Assembly (NCBI GenBank): GCA_017500825.1
Contig: JAFVYB010000028.1
Coordinates: 1 to 39,827, forward strand
Source of the DNA: Myxococcaceae bacterium
GTDB taxonomy: Bacteria > Myxococcota > Myxococcia > Myxococcales > UBA5297
Direction: 5' to 3'
DNA length: 39,827 nucleotides
This document shows, one piece after another, positions 32,881 through 39,827 of the stretch; within the stretch, counting starts at the first letter, position 1; the number at the start of each line of letters is the position of its first letter. The position numbers and the translations under genes are program-made. The notes under the pieces were generated by a model. The model was not told the origin of the DNA and searched no databases. It was given only the letters and a program-made list of their open reading frames with translations.

Positions 32881-35010
32881 TTGAATCCCGAAGCCATCAA
32901 ATACCTCGGGGTCTTCACGACCGAGGCTCAGGAGCACCTGGACCGCCTGAACGATCTCCTGATCCGCCTCGAAAAATCACAGGCGGAGTCGCTGGGCTCG
33001 ATTCACGAAGAGCTCATGCGGCGTGCCCATTCGCTCAAGGGCGGCGCCGCGATGATGGGTCTGACCGCCTCGGCGCAAATGGCCCACCGATTCGAGGACT
33101 GGATCATCGCGCTGCGCGGCTTGCCCGACGAGATCGAGTCCTCGCTCCTCTCTGCCAAGCTGGTCGATGGGCTTCTCACAGCCGTCGATCACATCGGACA
33201 GCTGCTCCAGGCAGAGATTGACGAGACGCCCCAGCCAGAGCGCCCCCCGCTGCTCGAACGCATCGCCCGGCAGGTGTCTTCGGCGCAGCTTTTGGCTGAA
33301 CGGTTGACCACGCCCAAGAACTCCGAGGAGGTGGCGACCGAATCGCCTTCTCTGGCGGCGCTTCACGAAGAGGCGTCTCCCCCGCCGCCTCTGACGCCGC
33401 GTTTCCGGCTCAGTCTGACGATCGAGCCGTCGAGCCCGATGCCCGCTCTGAGGGCTTTTCTCGCTCACAAAAAGCTCGACGCGCTCGGCACCATCCTGAG
33501 CTCGCGCCCAAGCGCCGACGAACTGCGCTCTGGCAAGCTGCCTGGCGGAACGCTCGAACTGGAGCTGTCAGCCGATTTCATCGACATCGCTCGCGCCATC
33601 CACTCGCTCACCGAGATCGCGCAGACCGAGATCGCCGCGCTCGACAGAAATGCCGCCGAAAGCTGCCCCGCGCCCCGCGATCTTCTGGCGGTCAACGTCG
33701 ACGCCCTCGTCGCCGAGGTCGCAGCGGCCAAGAACGCGCAGACCTCCAAGAAGCCCCCCACCCTCTCTCCGGCCGCCATCGACAGCCGAGGGGGCAAAGA
33801 AGGCGGGGTCATCCGGGGCGAACGCGGCGAAATCTCGCGCACGTTGCGCGTCAAAGCCGAGCTCCTCGACACCGTGCTCGACTCGATGGGCGACTTCCTC
33901 ATCTCGATCGCGCGGATGCGATCGCTGGCGGCGCAGACGGCCAAGGCGCACACCGACGACCGGCGACTCCTGCAGATGTTCGAAGGCCTCGACGCGCTGC
34001 ACATCGACGCGCGCACGCTGCACAACCAGGTGCTCTCCGCCCGCCTGATGCCGCTCGCCTCGATTATGGGGCCGATCACGCGCGCCGCTCGCGACTTGGC
34101 GCGGACCCGGGGTCGCGAACTCGATTTTTCGATCAACGGCGACGAGGTCATGCTCGACCACGCGGTGCTCGAAGTCCTCGGCGCTCCGCTGCTGCACATC
34201 ATCAGAAACGCCGTCGATCACGGCCTGGAGTCCCCTGACGAACGCGCCTCTACGGGCAAGTCCAGGACCGGCCACATCTGGCTGACGGCACGCCGCGAGC
34301 AGGCCCACATCCTCCTTCGCATCGCCGACGACGGGCGGGGCATGTCGGCCCAAAAGCTCAAAGAAAAAGCCATCGCGCGCGGCCTCATCTCAAAGTCGCA
34401 GAGCGAAACTCTGAGCGAACGCGCGGCACTCCGACTCTGCTTCCTCCACGGCCTATCCACCGCCGAGACGGTCAGCGACATCAGCGGGCGCGGCGTCGGC
34501 ATGGATGTCGTCCGGCGCGCCATCGAGGGAATCGGCGGCCACATCGACCTCGCCTCGCGCCCCAACCAGGGCACGACCTGGACCATCACGCTCCCCTACA
34601 CAGTCGCGATCGTCCAAGCGCTCTTCGTCCGACTGGGTGAGACCGCTTTCGGCATCCCCACCCCCCGCATCGCGCACGTGGACATGGCCGCCGCCGACAC
34701 CTTCATCGACAGCCACGGCCAGCCCTATCTCTCCTGGCGCGGCACGCTCGTTCCCGTCTTCGATCTCGGCGCCATGCTGCGCGTCGACACCGACTTCTGG
34801 CCCAGCAACCGCCCACGCCCCGTCGTCATCGTCGACAGCGGCGAGCGCCAGTTCGCGCTTCTGGTCGACGCACTCATCGGCACCCAGCGCTCGATCCTCC
34901 GCCTGCTCAAGCCACCGCTTAACCTCATCGGCTGCCTGACCGGCGTCACCATCCGCACCTCTGGCCTGCCCGCCTTCATTCTCGACGTGCGACGACTCTT
35001 CTCGCGCTGA
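32881..35010 (+). CDS. cheA: Chemotaxis-type histidine kinase CheA
   Basis: This hybrid-free CheA has 709 residues. The Hpt domain P1 carries the phosphorylated His at H50 (MRRAHSLKGGAAMMG). A P2-like domain (about 174-255, LTIEPSSPMPALRAFLAHKKLDALG) should dock a response regulator. The dimerisation domain P3 (about 318-390) is followed by the ATPase domain P4 with N box HIIRNAVDHG (439-448), G1 DDGRGMS (483-489) and G2 GRGVGMDVV (537-545). The C-terminal P5 CheW-like domain ends in LDVRRLFSR. The only in-frame start near cheY is a TTG at 32881 with a poor ribosome site, so translation is probably coupled to cheY. No cheW, receptor, cheR or cheB lies in the window, so partners are encoded elsewhere. 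Confidence 0.95.
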   Translation: MNPEAIKYLGVFTTEAQEHLDRLNDLLIRLEKSQAESLGSIHEELMRRAHSLKGGAAMMGLTASAQMAHRFEDWIIALRGLPDEIESSLLSAKLVDGLLTAVDHIGQLLQAEIDETPQPERPPLLERIARQVSSAQLLAERLTTPKNSEEVATESPSLAALHEEASPPPPLTPRFRLSLTIEPSSPMPALRAFLAHKKLDALGTILSSRPSADELRSGKLPGGTLELELSADFIDIARAIHSLTEIAQTEIAALDRNAAESCPAPRDLLAVNVDALVAEVAAAKNAQTSKKPPTLSPAAIDSRGGKEGGVIRGERGEISRTLRVKAELLDTVLDSMGDFLISIARMRSLAAQTAKAHTDDRRLLQMFEGLDALHIDARTLHNQVLSARLMPLASIMGPITRAARDLARTRGRELDFSINGDEVMLDHAVLEVLGAPLLHIIRNAVDHGLESPDERASTGKSRTGHIWLTARREQAHILLRIADDGRGMSAQKLKEKAIARGLISKSQSETLSERAALRLCFLHGLSTAETVSDISGRGVGMDVVRRAIEGIGGHIDLASRPNQGTTWTITLPYTVAIVQALFVRLGETAFGIPTPRIAHVDMAAADTFIDSHGQPYLSWRGTLVPVFDLGAMLRVDTDFWPSNRPRPVVIVDSGERQFALLVDALIGTQRSILRLLKPPLNLIGCLTGVTIRTSGLPAFILDVRRLFSR

Positions 35011-35148
35011 AACGCCCGCGGCGGCGTTCGCGCCCGCGTCGAAATTGTCGGCAGAAAACCGTCGAAGCCGATGCCTCCCTAAGGTATGGCGCCGCGCCTC
35101 ATCGGGGGCCCCGTTCAAAGCCCCCTTCTTCGAGGGAGAGGTGCGCGC

Positions 35149-37227
35149 ATGACCCAAAAAACCCCGGCCATCAGGAAGCATGGCCCCTTCCACCAAATCG
35201 TGATGGCGGGCGCCGACGACCTGGCCTGCCTGCAGAACATCGATCCCGCGCTCTGGGCCGCCACGAGCATTCCCCTGCGAGATCTCCACTGCGATCCGGC
35301 GCTCCTGAAGATCCTCGACCCCAGCGGCTGCGGACGCCTGCGCAGTGACGGCCTCATTGAGCTGCGCGACTGGCTCTTTGCCCGACTCGTCCAGCGCGAC
35401 GGCATCGCTGAGCGCCGCGACAGCGTGCGCGCCGACGATCTCGAATCGAACGGCGACATCGGCCAGCGCCTGCAACAGACCGCGCGCCACCTCCTCACCG
35501 AGCTGGGCCGAGATCCCGCCTCCGACAGCCTCTCGCTCAAGGACGTGCGCGACTTCCGCGCGAGCTACAGCAAGCGACTCGTCAACGGCGACGGCGTGGT
35601 TGCCGCCAGCCAAATCGAGGCCCCGGCCATCGCCTCCTTTGTCAAAAACATCATCGACATGGTGGGCGGCGCGCCCGAGCTCAGCGGCGAAACCGGCGTC
35701 GGCAAGGCAGATCTCGGACGCTTTCGCGAAGAGGCGGCCAAATTCCAGGCATGGCAGGCGCGCGGACGCGACGAAGCGGCGTTGCTCCCTCTCGGCGAGG
35801 CCACAGCCAAGGGCTACGCGCTCGTCGACAGCCTCCGCCCCAAGGTCGAGGAGTTTTTCTACCAGTGCTCCCTCTTGGAGCTCGAAGGCCGCGCCCAGGG
35901 CGATTTGCGCCTCCAGGCCGACGCCCTGCGCGACATCGCGACCAAAGGCCGCCAAAGCCTCTTCGACTACCTGCGCCAAAGCCCCATCGCCACGCCCACG
36001 CCAGACTGCGCGCTCACCTTTGACGGACCGCTCAACCCGCTCTTTGTCGAGCCACTCGCCGACCTCTACGCGACCGTCATCGCCAAGCTGCCCAACGGCG
36101 CCACCGCCAAGGCACTGACCCCCGCCCTCTGGAAGGAAGTCGAGGCCTTCTTCGCCCCCTACGCCGACTGGCAACGCGCCCGTCCCGCCGCCGCCTTCGA
36201 CAAGCTCGACGCGGCCCTCCTCGACAGCGCCAAGAGCGGCAATCTCGACGCGGAGCTGACCGCGCTCATCGACCAGGACCTCTCGGCCGCCGGCGAACTC
36301 AAGACGCTCGACGACCTCGAAAAGCTCCTCCTGCTGCAGCGATGGATCCTCGACGTGGCCGGCAGCATCGTGAACTTCGCCGAGATCCACGCCCAACCAG
36401 AGCACTCGCTCGTCGACGCCGGTTGCCTCGTCATCGACGGCCGCCGCCTCGAATTCTGCCTGCGCGTCTTCGACCGCAAAGCCCACCGCCCCATCGCCTC
36501 CGAGAGCCTGCTCTTCCTCGTCTACGCAGCGGTCAGCGAAAAAGAAGGCGCGCCCGTGGCCTTCGAAATCGTCGCGCCCGTCACCGCCGGAGAGCGCGGT
36601 CGCCTGCGCCAGGGCAAGCGCGGCCTCTTCATCGATCACGACGGCCGTCACTGGGACGCCGTGATCGTCGACCTCGTCGAAAACCCGATCAGCCTCTCCG
36701 AAGCCATCCGCGCGCCCTTCAAACGCGCCATCAACTCGGTCACCGACAAGATCGAATCGCTCACCTCCTCCCGCCTCAAAGCCCAGGAGGACGCCCTCGG
36801 CAGCAAACTCAACGAAGGCGTTAACAAGCTCGATGCCGCTTCCAAAGCCCCGCCCCCAGCCGCGGCACCGACAAACGCGACAGCCCCCGCCACCCCAGGC
36901 GCCGCGCCCGCCGAACCCGGCAAAGCCTCGGCCAACATCCGCGATCTCATGCTCGGCGGCGGCATCGCCTTCGCCGCCTTGGGTTCCGCCGTCGCCTACA
37001 TTGTCTCGGCCCTCTCCCAGGTCGATCCCGTCAAAGCCCTCATCGCCGTCGCCGCCCTTGTCCTCTCCATCACGCTGCTCCTCAGCCTGATGAGCTGGCG
37101 CAAACTCAGGCGCCGCGATTTGTCGCTTTTGTTCGAAGCCAACGGTTGGGCCGTTAACGCCCGCCTCAAGCTCTCGCGCAAATTGGGGCAAAAATTCACT
37201 GTGTCGCCCAAACTGCCCAAAAAATAA
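35149..37227 (+). CDS. Large unknown protein with EF-hand-like motifs and two C-terminal membrane helices
   Basis: This 692-residue protein belongs to no family I can name. The segment DPSGCGRLRSDGLIELRDWL (about 57-76) resembles a degenerate EF-hand loop, and VNGDGVVAASQIEAPAI (about 146-162) contains an N-G-D-G turn. Most of the middle is alpha-helical, without a signal peptide. A Pro/Ala-rich stretch (about 563-590) precedes two membrane helices (about 600-625 and 629-650), and the tail (SLLFEANGWAVNARLKLSRK, then LGQKFTVSPK) is basic and presumably cytoplasmic. I have a vague memory of similar tails, in proteins of unknown function, but could not confirm. GGAGAGG precedes the ATG at 35149. 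It follows cheA by 138 nt and is followed by a strong terminator, so it may be co-transcribed with cheA. Confidence 0.85.
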   Translation: MTQKTPAIRKHGPFHQIVMAGADDLACLQNIDPALWAATSIPLRDLHCDPALLKILDPSGCGRLRSDGLIELRDWLFARLVQRDGIAERRDSVRADDLESNGDIGQRLQQTARHLLTELGRDPASDSLSLKDVRDFRASYSKRLVNGDGVVAASQIEAPAIASFVKNIIDMVGGAPELSGETGVGKADLGRFREEAAKFQAWQARGRDEAALLPLGEATAKGYALVDSLRPKVEEFFYQCSLLELEGRAQGDLRLQADALRDIATKGRQSLFDYLRQSPIATPTPDCALTFDGPLNPLFVEPLADLYATVIAKLPNGATAKALTPALWKEVEAFFAPYADWQRARPAAAFDKLDAALLDSAKSGNLDAELTALIDQDLSAAGELKTLDDLEKLLLLQRWILDVAGSIVNFAEIHAQPEHSLVDAGCLVIDGRRLEFCLRVFDRKAHRPIASESLLFLVYAAVSEKEGAPVAFEIVAPVTAGERGRLRQGKRGLFIDHDGRHWDAVIVDLVENPISLSEAIRAPFKRAINSVTDKIESLTSSRLKAQEDALGSKLNEGVNKLDAASKAPPPAAAPTNATAPATPGAAPAEPGKASANIRDLMLGGGIAFAALGSAVAYIVSALSQVDPVKALIAVAALVLSITLLLSLMSWRKLRRRDLSLLFEANGWAVNARLKLSRKLGQKFTVSPKLPKK

Positions 37228-37236
37228 TCATCTAAA

Positions 37237-37307
37237 CGCGCTCCAGCGCGCTTCTTGTGTTCGATGCTTCGGCGCACGGATTTCAGTTTCACACCGTGCG
37301 CTTTTTT
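37237..37307 (+). terminator. Intrinsic terminator after the large unknown gene
   Basis: The main stem GCGCACGG (37272-37279) pairs perfectly with CCGTGCGC (37294-37301) and is followed directly by TTTTTTATTTT. A smaller stem CGCGC-TCCA-GCGCG lies just before it at 37237-37250, ten nt after the stop. Together they give a double terminator on the plus strand. Confidence 0.85.
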
Positions 37308-37387
37308 ATTTTCACACTTCAGCGCCCAATCCCCCCGCCGCCCATAAAACCGCCCATCGGAAAACTATTGTTCATCCAGTTTTATTT

Positions 37388-37585
37388 TTATTTTTGCGCG
37401 TCACGGATCGGTTTCGGGGCGTGGGCGATAAAAAAACGACGAATCGAGTCGGCGCGTTCGATAAAATCAACGCCTTTGGCGCGCCTTTCGGTCATCCATG
37501 CGCGGATCGACCCGTCGAGGTGTTTAAAATCAAATCGAGCGCAACAACAATCCACTCGATCGTCCGACGAATAAAAACCCACCAA
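37388..37585 (-). CDS. Possible small protein (65 aa), uncertain
   Basis: A 65-codon frame runs from a GTG at 37585, with AGAGG five nt upstream, to a TAA at 37388. Its composition is protein-like (for example WMTERRAKGVDFIERADSI), and the frame stays open for dozens of codons upstream of the GTG, with sequence that also looks coding. I recognise no family. It lies in the AT-rich gap between the large unknown gene and the lipoprotein, on the opposite strand. It may be a small real gene, the remnant of a longer decayed one, or chance. Confidence 0.25.
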   Translation of the reverse strand: MVGFYSSDDRVDCCCARFDFKHLDGSIRAWMTERRAKGVDFIERADSIRRFFIAHAPKPIRDAQK

Positions 37586-37615
37586 AACCTCTGTCGAAAT
37601 GTCCTGAAGTCGAAC

Positions 37616-37647
37616 TTGACGTCTCTCGCCGTTTCGATAAATATAAC
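37616..37647 (+). promoter_or_regulatory. Putative promoter of the lipoprotein gene
   Basis: TTGACG (37616-37621) is followed by a run of AT-rich sequence, with TAAATA (37638-37643, spacing 16) and TATAAC (37642-37647, spacing 20) as possible -10 elements. None combines a perfect hexamer with ideal spacing. It lies 40-70 nt before the ATG at 37686. Confidence 0.35.
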
Positions 37648-37685
37648 TATTTTTGTACCCCCCCCTTTTCAGAAAGAGGCCTAAA

Positions 37686-39029
37686 ATGACTAAAACCAGT
37701 CATGACTGTATCGGACTTATTGGCGTGAGCGCATGTGTCGCCCTTCTGATATTGTCCTTGCCGGGTTGTGGAGAAGAAACAACAAGCGAAGAATCGCCAC
37801 AGACGCCGGACAGCGGTTATATCTATGACACAGACGACACTCCTGACTCTGGCCATCATGTTCCGGACAGCGGCACAATTCCGGAGGATATTCCGGACTC
37901 AGGCGAAGAGTCGGACAGTGGAGCCCCTCCAGATGACATCTGCGAGTCATGTGGTATTGTCGTTTCAAAACAATCTCTGAAACTGCTCTCGGCCAGCGGC
38001 GTCCAGGAAGACAGTTTCATGGTGTCTCTTGATTATCCAAACATTGATCCCGTCGAGATAAGCCTCAGACTTTTAAATGAAAACGCGGGAACCTTATCTG
38101 CCGACAAATTGACCTTTTCCACTGACTGGGACTGGGCAGAAGAAAAAGAAGTCATTGTCCGAGGGAATTTTGGAGAGAAAACGCTGTCGACGTCCATCGA
38201 ACTCACGGTGACAAACAGCGCGCGCGACTACTTTGGAAAGACAGCCACGGTCGATGTTCGTGTCTGCGCGGCGGGATTACATGACAATGGCTCGGGCCAA
38301 TGCGTCGCCTGCGCTGAAGACGAAACCTTTCTTGGAGGCCAGTGCCGCAAGGGATTTGTCTTCATTCCAAGTGGATCCTTCGAGTCAACGGCGGCGCAGC
38401 AAACCATTTCCATGAATTCTTTTTTCATCGCCAAGACAGAAACGACCGTGGCCGAGTTTAAAAAATGCGTTGACGCTGGCGCATGTCCTGCCGGTTCTTA
38501 TCGAACCAATGAATACTCGCGTTTTTGCAACTATGAAAGCGACAGGGACCCGTCGATTTATCCGATGAATGGCCTTTATTGGAGCGGAGCCGACTCATAT
38601 TGTAAATGGATCGGCGGACGATTGCCCACGGAGGACGAGTGGGAATACGCGGCGACCCATGACGGAAAACAAGCTCGCCAGACCAAATACCCGTGGGGCG
38701 ACGAAGAGCCCACGCAGTGTGAGCACGCAAACTACAGCGACCGCTTGTCCCATGAATTTTGCGATGGACGAAACATAAAAACCGCCGAGTTTGGCGCGGC
38801 ACCGGTTGGAACGTATTCTCCCGAAGGAGATTCTCCTCTCGGTTTGCAGGAAATGTCAGGCAATGTGGGCGAATGGACATCCTCCCAAGGATATGGTGGG
38901 GATTATTATTCCAAAGGCGGCAGCTTTGCCTCTGACTTGGTCAGTTCCCTGTCGGTCTCCAGTCGACTGCTCGTTGAATATGGCGGCTGTTCCATGGGTG
39001 TCCGATGCGTCATAGATCAGGGGTATTAA
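37686..39029 (+). CDS. Lipoprotein with DSG repeats, Calx-beta-like and FGE/SUMF1-like domains
   Basis: This 447-residue secreted lipoprotein has a signal peptide ending in LSLPGC with the lipidated cysteine at C28. Residues about 31-75 are acidic and hold five D-S-G units (three as PDSG with T or V before, plus IPDSG and SDSG), as in many surface proteins of myxobacteria-like organisms. A beta-rich domain (about 85-185, with LTFSTDWDWAEEKEVIVRG) looks like the Calx-beta-type repeat, and a cysteine-rich turn follows. The C-terminal FGE-sulfatase domain (about 225-447) has FVFIPSGSF, IGGRLPTEDEWEYAA, YPWGDEEP, EMSGNVGEWTSS and GVRCV. It appears to lack the upstream cysteine of the catalytic pair in true FGE, so enzymatic activity is doubtful. 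AGAGG lies seven nt before the ATG. GC is clearly lower than in the neighbours. Confidence 0.93.
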   Translation: MTKTSHDCIGLIGVSACVALLILSLPGCGEETTSEESPQTPDSGYIYDTDDTPDSGHHVPDSGTIPEDIPDSGEESDSGAPPDDICESCGIVVSKQSLKLLSASGVQEDSFMVSLDYPNIDPVEISLRLLNENAGTLSADKLTFSTDWDWAEEKEVIVRGNFGEKTLSTSIELTVTNSARDYFGKTATVDVRVCAAGLHDNGSGQCVACAEDETFLGGQCRKGFVFIPSGSFESTAAQQTISMNSFFIAKTETTVAEFKKCVDAGACPAGSYRTNEYSRFCNYESDRDPSIYPMNGLYWSGADSYCKWIGGRLPTEDEWEYAATHDGKQARQTKYPWGDEEPTQCEHANYSDRLSHEFCDGRNIKTAEFGAAPVGTYSPEGDSPLGLQEMSGNVGEWTSSQGYGGDYYSKGGSFASDLVSSLSVSSRLLVEYGGCSMGVRCVIDQGY

Positions 39030-39060
39030 CAACTGGCAAAATCCTTCTCTGAGGAAGACG

Positions 39061-39099
39061 TCCCGCGTTTCCTGAAGATTTGGAGGCGCGGGATTTTTT
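39061..39099 (+). terminator. Intrinsic terminator after the lipoprotein gene
   Basis: A 12-bp stem (39061-39072 with 39082-39093, two G-T pairs) closes a nine-nt loop and is followed by six T. It starts 32 nt after the stop codon. It is a textbook terminator. Confidence 0.92.
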
Positions 39100-39340
39100 G
39101 TGCCAACATTTCCGATCGCGAACAATGGTCAAAAAAAACACAGCTCGCCTAAATCCAAAACGACTGTCAGAAAAACAAATCAAGCCGTCGCGTTTCCGGA
39201 GTTCTTCCGAAAAATAAAATACGGTCATGAAAACACGAATGCGCCACGACTTGGCCTGTCGAGGCGCGACAAATAAAGCTGAGCAAACAATCAGGCCACC
39301 GGAGGGGCCTAGGACGGGCCTTGTGCGTTCGGCTTTTGTC
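39100..39340. other. Non-coding stretch after the lipoprotein terminator
   Basis: I see no gene. Short frames on both strands have no start site or recognisable sequence. The longest is a minus-strand frame of 199 codons that runs across the terminator and the GT-rich tract and is rich in Lys/Arg/Thr only because of the base composition. Confidence 0.5.
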
Positions 39341-39349
39341 GTTGCATAT

Positions 39350-39516
39350 CTTTTGCGTGACTGCGTTTTCGTTCTGTGTTTCCGCGTTATTGCGCTGCGT
39401 GTTTTTTTGCGTCGTTTTCGCGCGCGTCGCGTTTTGCGTTCGTTTGTCGTTGCGTTTTTTTGCGTGCGTTTTTTGCGTGCATTTTGCGTTGCGTTCTTGC
39501 GAGTTTTTTGCGTGAA
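39350..39516. repeat. Degenerate T(n)GCG tract, T/G-rich on the plus strand
   Basis: About 14 units of the form T(1-7)GCG, with CGT, TCG or GCG spacers, follow each other without fixed period. Only about three A occur between 39361 and 39510 on the plus strand. It is not a microsatellite. It may be low-complexity drift or a structured nucleic-acid element. Six-frame translations across it give only low-complexity peptides. Confidence 0.6.
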
Positions 39517-39540
39517 GGTTTTTGAAGGAAAAAGGGGAGC

Positions 39541-39578
39541 CAAGAGGGGAAAACGACCATGGGTCTTTTCCCCTCTTG
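39541..39578. terminator. 38-nt near-perfect hairpin, terminator-like
   Basis: CAAGAGGGGAAAA (39541-39553) pairs with TTTTCCCCTCTTG (39566-39578), 13 bp. Inside it, after one bulged C, GACC pairs with GGTC around ATG. On the minus strand the stem is followed by GGCTCCCCTTTTTCC, so it may terminate a transcript coming from the right; on the plus strand it has no T tail. It could also be a small mobile or regulatory hairpin. Confidence 0.5.
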
Positions 39579-39691
39579 CCATTAGGGCAGATGAGTGCGG
39601 CCGGAGCACCCGCGATCCGCGCTTCCCGAGCGGTGAATTGGAATGATTGTTTTTAAAAATTTTTGAAATGATTCAACGAAGTAATTCCCGG

Positions 39692-39727
39692 GCGGGAGCG
39701 CGTTTTTAATAGCGGGAGCGCGTTTTT
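39692..39727. repeat. Two 16-nt direct repeats, 20 nt apart
   Basis: GCGGGAGCGCGTTTTT occurs at 39692-39707 and again at 39712-39727. The surrounding non-coding stretch (39579-39827) has no gene, and the window ends in it. Confidence 0.6.
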
Positions 39728-39827
39728 TTGATGCCGCGTGCTGAAGCGCAAAAACAATAAGGTGGCGCTGGCGCGCGATAATTGAATACCCCCTCCCACC
39801 CGCCCGTGATCGTATCACAAATCAAAA

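Noticed and set aside
34453..37191. 912-codon minus-strand frame across cheA and the 692-residue gene
   Set aside because: Very long, but composed of Gly/Ala/Val/Asp-rich low-complexity sequence. It overlaps two supported genes, so it is an artefact of codon bias on the other strand.
39010..39609. Minus-strand frame of 199 codons rich in Lys, Arg and Thr, resembling a histone-like basic protein
   Set aside because: It crosses the lipoprotein terminator and the T(n)GCG tract. The basic composition comes from reading CGCAAAA-like DNA. No start site was convincing.
1044..39740. The 11-mer GATGCCGCGTG shared by the left gap (1044-1054) and the right end (39730-39740)
   Set aside because: Matches of this length are expected by chance in 40 kb, and the flanks do not align.

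Overview
The window comes from a GC-rich Gram-negative bacterium, most likely a deltaproteobacterium in the old sense (Myxococcota or a relative). The reasons are: a complete Gram-negative-type division and cell-wall (dcw) cluster with a meso-diaminopimelate-type MurE; a PATAN/DUF4388 signalling protein with a degenerate receiver; a CheY-CheA pair; and a surface lipoprotein with Asp-Ser-Gly-rich repeats and a formylglycine-generating-enzyme-like domain. This placement is inferred from gene content; no rRNA or other phylogenetic marker was tested.

Layout. (1) 1-688: the right-hand end of a CRISPR array with one cut repeat, ten complete identical 36-nt repeats and ten spacers of 30-31 nt. Its geometry and repeat sequence resemble type II (Cas9) arrays. 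No cas gene lies in the window. (2) 689-1270: an AC-rich gap, then a strong terminator for the dcw operon. (3) 1271-20908, all on the minus strand: mraZ, a STAS-domain gene, rsmH, ftsL, ftsI, murE, murF, mraY, murD, ftsW, murG, murC, murB, ddl, ftsQ, ftsA and ftsZ, in the canonical order, with four ATGA stop/start overlaps. A promoter with direct repeats that look like an MraZ operator lies upstream of mraZ. Hairpins sit in the ftsL-ftsI and ftsQ-ftsA gaps. (4) 21539-27730: a zinc-ribbon membrane protein, truD, panC, mnmE and a two-helix membrane protein. (5) 27906-37227, plus strand: a pseudo-receiver/PATAN/TPR protein, glnS, cheY, cheA and a large unknown protein with two C-terminal membrane helices. 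(6) 37686-39029: a lipoprotein with visibly lower GC, followed by a strong terminator and an 800-nt gap that holds a T(n)GCG-rich tract and a 38-nt hairpin.

How the genes work together. The dcw block makes UDP-MurNAc-pentapeptide (MurB, MurC, MurD, MurE, MurF, with D-Ala-D-Ala from Ddl), loads it on lipid (MraY, MurG), polymerises and cross-links it at the septum (FtsW, FtsI), and assembles the divisome (FtsL, FtsQ, FtsA, FtsZ), probably under MraZ autoregulation. The odd member is a STAS protein without the phosphorylatable serine, placed between mraZ and rsmH. The second half carries tRNA modification and charging genes (truD, mnmE, glnS), pantothenate synthesis (panC) and a compact phosphorelay (cheY-cheA) near a multidomain pseudo-receiver protein.

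The most unusual items are the STAS gene in the dcw cluster, the pseudo-receiver/PATAN/TPR protein, the large unknown gene downstream of cheA, the type II-like array with a weak tracrRNA-like candidate beside it, and the GT-rich tracts beyond two terminators. No clearly new system can be proven from this window alone.
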